Assembly (NCBI GenBank): GCA_019400425.1
Contig: JAFREE010000103.1
Location: 1-64,000 of the forward strand
Direction: 5' to 3'
DNA: 64,000 nt
DNA from: Hymenochaete sp. R1
Taxonomy: Eukaryota > Basidiomycota > Agaricomycetes > Hymenochaetales > Hymenochaetaceae
The notes beneath the pieces were generated by a model, which was not told where the DNA came from, did no database searches, and saw nothing but the letters and a program-made list of their open reading frames with translations. Below, in pieces: positions 22,182-36,190 of the stretch; the stretch's first letter is position 1; each line of letters opens with the position of its first letter. The translations under genes and the position numbers were made by a program.

Positions 22182-23576
22182 TTATCTGGTCCTTGACTCC
22201 GGATCGACAAACTTCATCCTTCCGCGACCTAGAAAGTGCATCTCAGCAAGTGTGGACATATTAATACTGAAGGACAATGCACCTTTATATCTTACTCCAG
22301 AGTTATCATTGGCCCGTTCTCTATCCGCTCTCTCTGCAAGCCGCCTCTTCATCTCCGCAAGCTCCCTTAATCGCGCTGCTTCGAATCTCTCCTTCTCTTC
22401 CCTCTCCAACCGCGCATCGTACTCTTCTTCAGTCTCTTGCCTAGGCAGCCCATTTTGCTTGTCATTATCGTCTTTGGAGGGAGATCGGGAGCCATGTTTG
22501 CGTTTCTTTGATTTCTTCTTCTCTTTCTTCTGACGCTTCTTCTCCTTCCGGGCACGTTTCCTCTGCTGGCGTTCTTCCTCGCTGTCCGTCCGACTCGCGT
22601 CTGATGAACATGACCTCGAACGCGATCGAGAGCGCGAAAGAGACGGTGATCGCGAACGCGATGCTGATAAGGTTCGTTCTCTCCTCTTGCTTCTCCTTCC
22701 TCTCCCTCCCTCGTCGTCGCTTGCCCCTTCACTCCCGCTTTCACTTTGTGCGACCTGCTTTACAGATTTTGCTGGCGGTTTTCTGAGCTCAAGCTCTCCA
22801 CAATTCATTACTATAATAGGTGTCATTGGCCGGTCTTTTTCGTCTGTGTCAACTTGGGCAATGCGCTGCACGACTTCGTCGAAGCCTCGGATGACGCGCC
22901 CAAAGACGACGTGTTTTCCTGTTAGATGAGGGCATGGGCGTAGTGTAATGAAAAACTGAGAATTATTGGTGTTCGGGCCCTTGTTGGCCATAACGAGTAG
23001 CCTGCAAGCGCGTTATGAAGCATGTACGACACGATACAGAAAGAAAGTTTGATAGCAAAGAGATGAGCGCCGTAGAAAAGAAAATGGCACAATTGTAGCT
23101 AGGTGAAGCGCGGGGGGGGGGGGGGGAAGCTGATGGATAAAGATGGAGCCAAGCTCACCCTGCTTCATCCACCGGTCTTGAAAGGTCTTCGTCGGCGAAC
23201 GGGCTTCCGTAGATAGACTCGCCTCCGGTTCCATTACGCTTTGTGAAGTCGCCGCCTTGGACCATAAAGTCGGGAATAACGCGGTGCATTATGCTGTTTC
23301 TGTAGTACAGCGGGACCTGTGAAGTTGCGGAAAGACCCTTTTCGCCTGTACATAGCGCCCGAAAGCTAGAAAAGGGGGGTGTAAGGTTGAGTGGGAGACG
23401 GCAAGGATGGAGATGACCTGCTTTTCAGATGTTTTGGGGGCTGAGACGTCGAAGAGCTCGAATATGACTCTGCAGACAATTCATGAGCTTCAAATACTGT
23501 GAGCCGAAGAAGCTGCATACCTTCCCAAGGGTTTATTGTCGAGAGCAAAATCGAGAAAGACCCGAGGGGAGGGCAT
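22182..23576 (-). CDS. SR-rich nuclear cyclophilin (peptidyl-prolyl isomerase, PPIG-like)
   Basis: Five exons (23576-23521, 23469-23422, 23365-23159, 23001-22283, 22228-22182) give 358 residues. Residues 1 to about 175 form a cyclophilin domain with [12 protein letters not shown], the catalytic [14 protein letters not shown] and NSQFFIT. The Trp that binds cyclosporin in CypA is replaced by His ([12 protein letters not shown]), as in PPIG-type enzymes, predicting weaker drug binding. The rest is an RS/RE/KK-rich nuclear tail ending in the family-like [13 protein letters not shown]. Such cyclophilins sit in speckles and spliceosomes. Intron 2 (23421-23366) gives the conserved ENFRAL only with a GC-AG donor (GCAGGT). 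The last intron (22282-22229, 54 nt) keeps frame if retained. Divergent from the Rsr1-like gene. Confidence 0.93.
23112..23126. repeat. homopolymer tract, 15 G
   Basis: Fifteen consecutive G on the plus strand inside intron 3 of the cyclophilin gene (C tract on the sense strand). Its exact length may be an assembly estimate. Confidence 0.9.
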
Positions 23577-23940
23577 GGTGAGAGTGAGAGGGGAGGACGA
23601 AAGGAAAGATTGAAAGAGGCAACGCCGAGTGGGAAGGATGGGCAGTTGTTCCGAGATCGCGTGGTCGAGAGACTCGCTTTTCCACGCACTGGCTGGCTGG
23701 CTGGCTACAGCAGCTTGCTCTGTTGTTGTTGTTCTTTTCCTGTCGATAATATTAATCACTTGCTACAACCACTCCTGCTCCCTCATCGCTCTCAACAATT
23801 GATGATGCTGACAGGCACCGCTCGGGCAACACGTATGCTTTCATGTACACCCAGTCTCTAGCCTCAGTCTCTCTTAAGCTTCTACCGTCATCTCCACACT
23901 CTCCGTTCTCTCCCTTCCTCCCTTCCTCTCCTCTCGCCCT
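23577..23940. promoter_or_regulatory. divergent promoter, cyclophilin / Rsr1-like GTPase
   Basis: The start codons of two oppositely transcribed genes are 364 bp apart, so both promoters lie in this interval. CT-rich stretches precede the plus-strand ATG (about 23880-23940). No TATA element is evident. Confidence 0.6.
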
Positions 23941-24882
23941 ATGCGCGAATTCAACACTGTCGTCCTCGGAGGTGAGTAGTGTACTTAGGCGACATGCATG
24001 TATGTGTATATTGAACACGGCGCTTGTATCAGCTGGAGGCGTGGGCAAGTCTGCTCTCACATGTCGTTTCATAAAAGACCAGTTCCTAGACACGTACGAT
24101 CCTACCATCGAAGGTTTGTTCTCTGCCTTATTTCCAATGCGTACTCTCTCGATATAATCCAATTATGACTATAAGCTAACACCGTTTTGCTTAGAACAAT
24201 ACTCTAGAGAATGCCTCGTCGACGGGGTGTTGTCAAAGGTACGACTTACATGACTTCTTTTCTTGTCCCGGGTTTTTCGGTATAAATCAAAGTCCGTCTC
24301 CAGCTCGAGGTTCTCGACACTGCGGGTGCCGAGCAGTTCACTGCCTTCAACGAGATGTACATCAGAGTAAGCATTCGCTTGGGTTACTCACTGAATGCTC
24401 ACCTCACGCTCCTATCAGTCCGGCATGTCCTTCGTCCTGGTGTTCAGGTTAGTAGCCGGATTGATGTTCAGCATACTCTCGAGTCTTGGTCTCATTCAGC
24501 GCCTAGTTTGACGCAGAAGAGCACTTTAAGAGAGGTCGACCTCCTTCGCCACCAAATAGAACGGATAAAAGGCTCGGGTGCTGTATGTTCTTTTCTTGGA
24601 CTCATAACGATTTAGCGCCGCTGACTCCTATCCGACTTGGATCTCGTCTAGAATGTCCCTATCATCGTAGTTGGCACAAAATCAGATCTAGCAGCTGAAC
24701 GAGACGTAGACCAACAGCTGATTCAGACCACAGCTCAGCAGTGGAGTCTTCCCTTCTACGAAACGTCCGCGAAGAGAAATCTGAACGTGAGCGCCGTCTT
24801 CGAGGACCTAATCCGGAAAATGCGTGAACGGTATCCCGAGACTTCGAGGATTAGGAGACGCGACCGATGCATTATTATGTGA
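23941..24882 (+). CDS. Ras-family small GTPase, Rap/Rsr1-like, with CaaX box
   Basis: Seven exons (23941-23971, 24033-24113, 24195-24238, 24304-24366, 24419-24447, 24507-24582, 24652-24882) give 184 residues. Motifs: P-loop GAGGVGKSA (10-18), switch I YDPTIEEQYS, G3 DTAGAEQF (57-64), G4 TKSD and G5 SAK. Residue 61, Gln in Ras and Thr in Rap, is Ala here, and G4 has Thr instead of the usual Asn. The end is basic (RIRRRDR) followed by CIIM, a farnesylation-type CaaX. The core resembles Rap1/Rsr1 more than Ras2, suggesting a membrane-bound switch in polarity or signalling. The altered position 61 predicts slow intrinsic hydrolysis or reliance on a Rap-type GAP. Assignment to the exact Ras subfamily needs a tree. 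Confidence 0.88.
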
Positions 24883-25821
24883 GGGGGGTTCTGCTCCCAC
24901 ACATGTACCTTACTCGGAGTCTATCATTGTCCGGCGCCGAACTGCAGCGCAAACGCTCTAACACCCAAATGAATGAGAGAAGATGCACTATGCAATTTGC
25001 TCGTTTTGTGCGTCCAGGCCCAAGACCAACTTCTTCGAGTGCTTTCTTGCCTTGATATGGTTGTTATGACTCGTTCAAATTGCGTTTTCCCCGTTTGCCT
25101 TGACCCGACAAAACATTTATCCATTAACGACACGCATTTTGACGCTCACATTTATGCACCTCCCTCTTCCCCCCCCCCCCCCCTTCCTCTTGAATATTAT
25201 TGTTCTTGCTTATCGATGATGTATCTCTTTCTGAAACCGGATCCGAACGTTAGTATGATATCGTTCCATACCCCACAATTCTTGTTTTGACCCGTGCTAT
25301 TGATATGCTTTCTTTCTTCCTTTCTTGCATATGACCATAGACAGTGCATATTACGGTGCACATCATGTACCTAACGATCCGGCACCTACTCATGTCGTTT
25401 TTAAGGAGTAACTGAAAATTTTCAAGAGTATATTTAGGAACCCAGTGTTTTATATCTGCATCTCATAGCTATCGATATTTAAAATGTCAATTGGACCCCT
25501 CCGAGCCATGGTCCGAGACTTTAGCCTTTTTGTCAAGTCCCTGGAACAGTCAAGCTTCATTTAGTACTTTTTAGCAACTTTTGGAGGCAAACCTCAGTTT
25601 ATTTTTCAAATTCCAACCCTAAATTTCCTAATCCTGTGCATAGCAAGTCACGTGTATGCAAATTTTGCTTGGTCTTATTTGTTCGGCAACAGTTTTAGTA
25701 AGACGTGAAGATCTCCATTTTCTTTCATCAACCACGACCACACTGCGTGCGTCGTCCATAGACTTTAGAACTCAACTTTCTCCTTCCCTATCTTTCTTTT
25801 TGTTCTTAATAGACAATCAGG
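24883..25821. other. intergenic, 0.9 kb
   Basis: The 3' region of the GTPase gene and promoter of DBP2. It holds a 15-C tract (25169-25183). Several short open frames have no protein character. T-rich leader sequence precedes the DBP2 ATG. Confidence 0.4.
25169..25183. repeat. homopolymer tract, 15 C
   Basis: Fifteen consecutive C about 290 bp after the GTPase stop codon. Length uncertain by nature. Confidence 0.9.
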
Positions 25822-28587
<2,766 letters not shown>

Positions 28588-31500
28588 ACGCTGCTACTTC
28601 TTTACAGCGCAGTGCATCCTCCGCCTTTTCGCTTCGTCTTTCTCTGATTTTGCTCACTGCACCCCATTGCGCTCATTTGTTCGCGTTCCCTTCGAAGTTC
28701 CCGGGTGTTTTATGTTTAACTCTTGTTACCCCCCTCGGTATATTAAATTACTTAGTATGACTACCACCTTTCCTTTCCCTTTCCCAGGGCCCCTCCTCGT
28801 CCTGCAGTCCCTTTGGTCCTCACGGGTTGGCGCCCGTGTGAACCTCACTTTGTACAACACGTCTTGTGTGGTCCTCGGTGTACGGCGTGCTGTATGTGAT
28901 ACTTCGGTCCTTTTTTAAAGTTTTAAAGTTGTATGTTGCGGTCTTTGGAGATTGAACGCCGCTCATTCGACGCTGTGTGTGTACGTGTGTGAAAGGATGC
29001 GTGGGATGCGCTGGGGGTCGGTGGGATAGTACACAGTGAATAGGGGGATCTAGAGCTGTTCTTTTTTGGGTGGACCGTGGACCGTCTTGAGGCCGTGTCG
29101 GTGAGCGCAGAGCGCTGGTAAGTGAGGTGGGTGGGATGAGGCTGGGTGGAACGTATGATTGATTGTCGAGGTGGGCGGGGGTGGGTGAGGTCAGAGTTTA
29201 TCGAATAAGAACATCGACTATCATGGGCCATGGTCCATGGCTTATTACACGAGAAATGGATGTCATTTTGAGGTTTGGGGCATGCAACGTCCTATTTATT
29301 CGCACTAAGTTGGACTCGTTCGCGTCGGGTGACAGTGGTGGTAGTACTGGTGATATCAGTTCCAGTGTTACTTACACTAAGTGATACTTGAAGGTGTACT
29401 ATTGCGTTAAAGCTGAAACGGACTTCTCACCCTCCATTCCACGCATTTCAAGGCAAAACACGAGTTGTGTCATGATATGATATTGTATTGATATGGACAT
29501 TGACATAAATAATGATGTCGGAAAGAAACATTACCACAAAATACCGCCAGTAACTGGCAGTCCTACGCTGTCACTGACTTGGAGTCCGAACCCGAGTCAG
29601 TGGCTGACATGAGCATTCATAATTTGAACTTCACCAGCATCTCCGATTCGGTTGGCAATGGTTTGCCAGCATTTCGTTCTCACGCGGGCTGGAGATCACT
29701 TGCTGTACACCCTATAGCTACATACCTGAGATGTTATTGCAGGGCAGGGGCAGGGACAAAGTGAAACAAGCGCGTGAGAGTATGGGTGGTGTAGGTTAGG
29801 AAGTAGTGCCAGTCGTCGTCTGTGCGCCGTCCCGTCCCGCCCGGCTGCTTCAAAGCTTCTTCTGACCCTGACTCTTAGGCTGGGATTGGGCGGCCTAACC
29901 GATGGTCACTCTCACTCACCACTCACTCACGGTTTGGTATGTGCGGTGTGTGGGAGGGAACTGGATCTGAGAATCGGGATTGCGATGAGGTATTTAAGTA
30001 AGGGTTGGGTTTCGATGAGCTGAGATTTGGGATTTGGGGATTTTTTTTGTCTGTCTGTCTCTGCGCCGGTGCTTACCGTTCTATACTTGAGTCTGTTTGT
30101 TCGACGGTCGACGTCCCGTCTTCATCTTCACCAACCTTCCGACACCGACGCCGTCCCTCTCTTGATTTACAAACGAAAAAAAAAAATTGGATACAGGTTC
30201 ATAGACCTCGCTCTTTGGCTTATCAGGTCCCGTTGGTCGAGAATTGGAGTCCTCGCTGTATCGAGGTGACGAGAAAAGGTCAAAGTGAGTAGAGTAGATT
30301 CGTCGCAGGGTGAGTGTAGGGTGAGTGCTACGGCCGTCGGTGTCTTCAATCCGAGTCGACGCTTGTTTTCTCCCACCTGCCGCGGCATCATCATCACGTT
30401 CATCCAATTCAAATTGTTCTTCTCATCCCAAACACTCCTTTTTTGTCCCTTGATTGGCTTGTTTCTCCTCCTTACTCGCCTTCGGGAAGAGAAGAGGCGC
30501 ATCAATGGGCGGTTGGGCCAGTGAGCCAGTGCCAGTGCTTTCAAGTTGTCGACGCCGGGGAAATCCGAGTTGCGCCACGCACCGTGACTGGCCCATTCGT
30601 CGCCATGGATCCTGTTTCTTTTTTGTTGCTTCTTCTTCTTCGTACTCTTATTTTTACGGCGTGCATGAAAAGAAGGAGAGAAAGGAGGCTAAATATACAC
30701 ATACAGGTCACACAGGGTGGATACAAGAGAGATAGGGTTGGGTTGTGTACACAGCGCAGCGCACGGCAATCGTCGGATAGGATAGCCTCCTTCGACCGCT
30801 CGGCGCCGTTGTTGTTCGCGGGTTCGGAGATATATATACAGCAGGGTTTGCGAATTTATTTCGCCCCGTTCCGTTCTCCCGGCCCTTCTTCGCCGCCTTT
30901 CACTACACAAGGCTTCTACTACTAGTACTAGTAGTACACTTAGTTACAAGTGCGTGTGGTGGTTGGCTTTACTGCCAGTGGTGGCGTGTTTCGTCGGTCT
31001 AACAGCTTCAAGGCTATCATCGGACGTATTGACGTTTCGGTGGATCACGACCATTTCCCATCATCGCGGTCAACTTCGAGCGTCGGGAGGAGTTTCAACA
31101 TCGACGTTTGGGACTGACTGAGCAGTCTAACTGCTGTTTTATTCCCGTGTGGAATCGAATCGGAGGTCGACGACTGGCGACTGGCGAGGACCGCCTAAAA
31201 CGATTACCGAATTTCGAAATAACTCCGAGTTCATCTCTTGCAGAGGATTGCTGCACGAAGCGTCTGTTTCCCCGGCGAGTCGACAGCCTGAGGATATTCT
31301 CAGGGATTGTGTGGATTTTATACCTCCGTAAGTGCATATCTTCCACTCGCTTTGGCGTTGATATGCGTACATATACCAGCCCTCTTTTGCGTGCGTGCGT
31401 GCGTGCGTAGGTGTGTGTGTGTGGGCTCCCTCTCCACTCTCCCCCACTGCCAGTGTCTGCCCGTTTGCCTCACGTCTGGCTGGAGTTCAAGAGTTGTTAT

Positions 31501-32049
31501 CATCAGCTTTTCTTTTCATATTTCTCCATCGCCGCATATCTCCCCTTCCTCGGCCTCATTTGACGAACCCTCTTCTACGACGTGTTCCACTCACGGACCA
31601 GACGCATTGACGTGTTTGTTGTGTACCTTCTGACCTCAACCTTATTTTTCAATTCTAGTGCTCCTACTAGTCCAGGCCCCTCCCTGCTCTATAATTCAAA
31701 TATTCCAATCATTCCACACGGTACGTCGTCTCGTCGCCACGTCAGACATACTTAGCCAACTAATGCATATTTATTATATATATAATATCGTGCTTGCTCT
31801 GATTAGATCCAGGTGGCAACGGCAATTGCGCTCGGAGCATATCCTTTTTTCCTGTCCCTCTACCCCCATCAACGACGACAACGACCAGCTCGCTACTACT
31901 ACTGTAGTCTTGTTTAGATCAAGAACCCAGTACCCAGTTTCGGCGTTTGTTCCCTATTGGACTGTTCCTCCACTCGAACACGCCCTTGGTGCCACACGCG
32001 CATACAGCCACGCGCGTCCTCACTATCTCCCGCACTCCATTAAAACCAA
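28588..32049. other. 3.4-kb gene-free stretch, 3' end of DBP2 and long leader/promoter of the CRIB gene
   Basis: Open frames here are short and of random composition; several have Ser/His/Thr runs typical of CT-rich DNA. Features seen: a TG/TGCG microsatellite at 31388-31423, an ACTAGT palindrome cluster at 30917-30936, and an AT run (TATATATAATAT) near 31775-31787. Several GT-AG-like pairs between 30.2 and 31.8 kb leave room for spliced 5' untranslated exons, but none can be fixed from sequence alone. Confidence 0.45.
31388..31423. repeat. TGCG/TG microsatellite
   Basis: About five GTGC units followed by six TG units, interrupted by one TAGG, upstream of the CRIB-protein gene. Confidence 0.85.
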
Positions 32050-34906
32050 ATGGCGTCAGTCGACGCTATGCCCCAAGCGGGTCCTTCTACTTCCTCCTCA
32101 TCCTCCTCTCCTTCCTCTCAACCTCCACCTTCACAACCTCAGGCCAGTACGAGCAAAGGCCAAGGTCCAACCGGATCTAGCGAAACACATACAGCGACAC
32201 CATCTTCTTCACATCGTACTGCTGCTCCTGCTAAGCGTCCCCGTCGAAAACGAAAGATGCTGGCTTTGCTTTGCGGAGCGCCTGTGGCGACCATAGAGGA
32301 CATCCTCTCTCCTATTGTCGCCACGCCCATCAAAACCGACGCCAACGCCAATAGCAATACTACCAATGTAGACCCCTCTAGCTCCGCCCCAAGGCCATCC
32401 TCTCCATCGACGAGCAAGCGGCCCATCTCGCCCAACAACAACGAAAAGAGCACAGAAAAGACAACAGATCCGTTCGGTGGCGACGACATCCTATGCGCCA
32501 TGCCCGATAACACCAAGCTGGCTTCCTCAAAGGCCGTGTCCAAGCTCGGACGCGCACCATCCCGGAGACCGTCCGTGAAACAGCGCATCCAGTCCATGTC
32601 GGACCGTGCGGGCTCTTCTCTCTCGCACGCGGCGGGCGCTGCGGGGACTTTCTTGAGGCGTACGTCGGGTGCGAATGGGCTTGGTGTTTCGAGTAGCGGT
32701 GCTGGTACCACGTCGACGTCAATGTCGAGTTCGACGCCAGGGTCAGGGTCAGTGACGTCAAGTCCGTCAAAGTCGGTGTCGTCGTCGTCGTCGTCGCCGT
32801 CGAAGAAGGGTTGGAGAGAGTTGCAGGGACACGTGAGGGGAGCCTCTGCGTCGTCGTTCACGAGCGGGAAGAGTGGGAAGAGCGCGGGTTCGGGGGCGTC
32901 GGGGAAGCGCGTTATTGGTGCGCCGGTTGCGTTCAAGCATCAGTTCCATCTGGGACCGGGGATGGTGAGTTTTTTTTTTCTGGCTTTCGTTGCTCGTTTC
33001 TTGTGTTTTGGCGTCTTCATCTCGGGTCCTGAACGGTCATTCTGTCGGAATGAATGAATGTCGGCCATATGGATTATGGGTGGATGTTACTCGGAACTTG
33101 GATATATAGAGTTCCGAGAGCAAGGCTGTTATTACTTCGTTTCTTGGTCGTTGTGCAGTTGCCTATCTTCCTCCACTTCCATGTGTTGTACCTTGCTATA
33201 TCGTTGTGACGTGTCACCGACTATATGCGCCTTCCTTTCCATCCCTTCTGCGATTGTGGTTCCGACTATGGGCACTGACATTGAAATCTTAACACAGAAC
33301 GACGGCCCGTGGGACGAATCGCGTTGGAGACAGATCGTAGAGATGCGCGCATCGTCGGAGGTACGCTTTCCCATTCTCCCCTATCCTCAAACCCAATCAT
33401 CATGCTCATGTGAAAAATCCCCCTTTCTATCTATCAAATCAATTTGAAATGGAAAAATAGGAATCTCCTATCATCGACGTCTCCGCCATGTCTACGTCTA
33501 CTTCCAACTCAATTGACGGAACCGGAACCATGGGCCAGCCGCGCGCGAGCACAAGCTCCGAACGCACTGGCGCCGACTCGAACTCTGCATCGCATGGTCA
33601 TCAGCAGCAGCAACACCAGTACCACTACGGCCTCGCTCGCTCCCATTCACGCTCAGCATCGCATTCGCAGTCACACTCGAACACAAACCCGAAACAGTAC
33701 GACTTTGCGCCTATTGCGACGGCGACGGCGTCGAGCCCAAACTTGCTACTCGTGTCTGGTACTGAGTCTGGGTCGGGGTCGGGTGACGCGCAGGGGTTGA
33801 CGCCGAAGCAGCTAAAACGGTCAAGCCTCGTGAAGAGGAAGCCCGTCCCGCCTTTATATCCCGAGGAACCGTCGCCTTCTCCGGTCGCCGTTCCCGCTGT
33901 GTCGGTTACTGAGCCTGGTCGGGCTGAGGAAGTGAAAGCTCAGTTTGAGTTGATCCCAGATATGCCGCTCGACCCCGCTGCGCGGGCTGCGTCTCCGACG
34001 CCATTGCCACCGGTGCCGTCCCCTTCGTCGCTGCCGATGACGAAGACTGAGACGACGGCTCAACGCACTGCTTCTCCTTCTCCAACTCCTTCCTCGACTG
34101 TCCTAGCTACCGGGATGATCCCGAACGTATCTCCGAAGGACGAAAGTGGTATTTCGTCGGAACCCACCGCCGGGAGCACGGAGTCAAAGACCTCTCAACA
34201 GGTCCAGGCCCGGGCCCAGACGCAAGCGAATGTGAATATGGCGAACCTCAACTTGACGTTCCCGCCTGAACATGTGTTCGTGAGGCGCGCGAACTCGGGG
34301 ACGGCACCGACGGTTCCGCCGAGGAGACATACGCTCGCGCATACGGCGAGTGTGTCGCGGAGTGGTGGGAGGCGGGAGTCTGTGAGGCCTGTTCGGAGGA
34401 AGGACGTGCATGGACATGAGAAGACCGCGCCGTCGGGCTCGACTTCGAGCTCCTCTACTGTGATTCCGACTCCGACTCCGGCACCGGCGCAGAGCAATGG
34501 TTCTGGGGTGGAGGGAGGGAAAGTGCAAGTGCAAGCGCCGACGTCTGTTTCGAATGAGAGTACGCCCGAGTCGTCCCCGAAACCCAGCTTTTTCAGCCTC
34601 GCGTCGACCACATCCTCGTCCTCTGCGTCTGCGTCGTCTTCGTCTGCCTCCTCCACCTCTGACCCCGAGTCGGGCGCAGAGCCGAGGACGCCGACGGATG
34701 GTGCGATGGTTGTTATTGATCTCGGGCTTGGGGACGGCGTGGGCATTGGGAGAGGTGGTGGGGTGGTGGGAGAGGAAGAAGGGGCAGAAGGGGAGAGGGA
34801 GAGGACGGGGTTGAGTCGGAGGAGGACGCCGCCTACGAAGAGGATGGCGGTGTTGGAGGAGTCGGTGTATGTCACGGCGGACGAAGCGGAGACTGAGGTT
34901 GAGTAG
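32050..34906 (+). CDS. CRIB-motif protein, putative Cdc42/Rac effector
   Basis: Three exons (32050-32964, 33298-33360, 33461-34906) give 807 residues; the ATG lies in a good context (ACCAAATGG). Most of the chain is Ser/Thr/Pro-rich and disordered. Near residues 289-302 it reads IGAPVAFKHQFHLG, which fits the CRIB consensus I-S-x-P-x2-F-x-H-x2-H-V-G, except Gly for Ser and Leu for Val. A helix-like WDESRWRQIVEMRASSE follows directly across intron 1. A basic patch (AKRPRRKRKM) sits near residue 60. No kinase or other enzyme domain is present, so it is not a PAK; a Gic- or scaffold-like Cdc42 binder is the best reading. The first intron (332 nt) directly follows the CRIB codons. The gene has an unusually long upstream region. 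Confidence 0.82.
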
Positions 34907-36190
34907 AAGGACCCGGGTTTTCTCTTGGTCTCCGACTACGATAGTTCGAAACGATGCGACGCGACATGGACGGTACTGGGTTGATGCTTTGCAACTCTAC
35001 GATAACGGGCTTCGAGCTTCGAGCGCGAGCGAAATTAAACATGGACATAAGAAATGCAATGGACGATGTTGTACCACCCATACCTTTTCCCAATTTGTTT
35101 TTCTCTCTGCGCGCTCTCTTTCTTTTTTTTCTTGCATTCGTTATCCTGACCTCACGTAACCTATTTTACATCACATCATTCACAGATCTGCTAGTACGCC
35201 AACCTATCTCACATTCGTTTATTATTGTCCTCGTCCGCCCCCCTCCCCCCTTCCTCTTTCCTATTCCGTACTCCTTCATGCCCCACCCCTTTCGTCTTGA
35301 TCTGTATATCGCGTTACGACCCCCGCCCCGAAAACAACTTGCGATTCCCCCTTCTTCGTTCCATTATTTTCTTGCATTCAGCATTTAGCATCTATCATCT
35401 ATCATCCACCCACCCATCCGGCAAAGTAATGTGTACTCCTTTGATGACCTTTTCATGAAAGCGAAAGCGAAATAAAGTGTTCTGATGTCCTGCGTTCCTT
35501 TCCCACCTTTCCCACTTCCCAATCTCTCCTCCTCTGCCCTTTTTTTTGTTCATACTCTGTTGTTATCATGATTGCGCTATCTTATACTACTCTTCTCGTC
35601 TCGTCTCTTTCAAAGATCCTCAGGCTGTTGTGCTCGAATTGTCGGGGGTCGAGTCTTCGAACGACACTTTCTCCTGATGTCTTCTTGTCTTCTTCCCTCG
35701 CCCTTTTTTGTCTCCTTGTCTTTTGTGCTTTGTCGTGCTTACTCTTACTGCGCGTTACTTGTCACCGTGTCTTTGATGTATAGTAGTAGATAGTAGTAGC
35801 GGTAGTGATCCCAAAATCTGAATTGCGAAATATATGATCGATTGCGTTCAACATTGTGATTATAGTTATTTTTTTTTTGCGAGAGTACAGGGGGAGGGGG
35901 TTGAGTAATAATACAATTGAGAGTTAGATTGATTTCAGTTCAGTGTCATGAGGAGGGGTTTTTCAAAAAAAAAAAAAGCAAGTAGCAGGAAGTGGGGAGG
36001 GGAATGGGAATGTAAGGGGAAGTGGGGGGTATTTCCATAGTACTCAGTCTACATTGTCATTCTCCGATTAGCTTCTTTCGTTTCGATTCCATTTCTGTCG
36101 GTCCATACCAACATTACCGACACCAACGTGCGCTTTACGTCGTCGCCCTCGTCGTCGCCGGAAAAATCGCGAAACACGAAAGACGATACG
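34907..36190. other. intergenic between convergent CRIB gene and ADAL
   Basis: 1.3 kb of pyrimidine-rich and then purine-rich sequence, with poly-T (about 35870) and poly-A (about 35967) runs. No supported gene; probably two 3' untranslated regions facing each other. Confidence 0.4.

Noticed and set aside
23112..25183. 15-G and 15-C tracts as paired structural or regulatory elements
   Set aside because: They are 2 kb apart in unrelated non-coding positions; simple slippage is enough, and their equal length may be an assembly limit.
32139..32936. 265-codon minus-strand open frame opposite the CRIB gene
   Set aside because: Antisense shadow of a Ser/Thr-rich exon; composition (Asp/Val/Pro) is what reversed codons of that exon give, and no family matches.
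34195..34875. 226-codon minus-strand open frame
   Set aside because: Antisense shadow of the third CRIB-gene exon; same reasoning.
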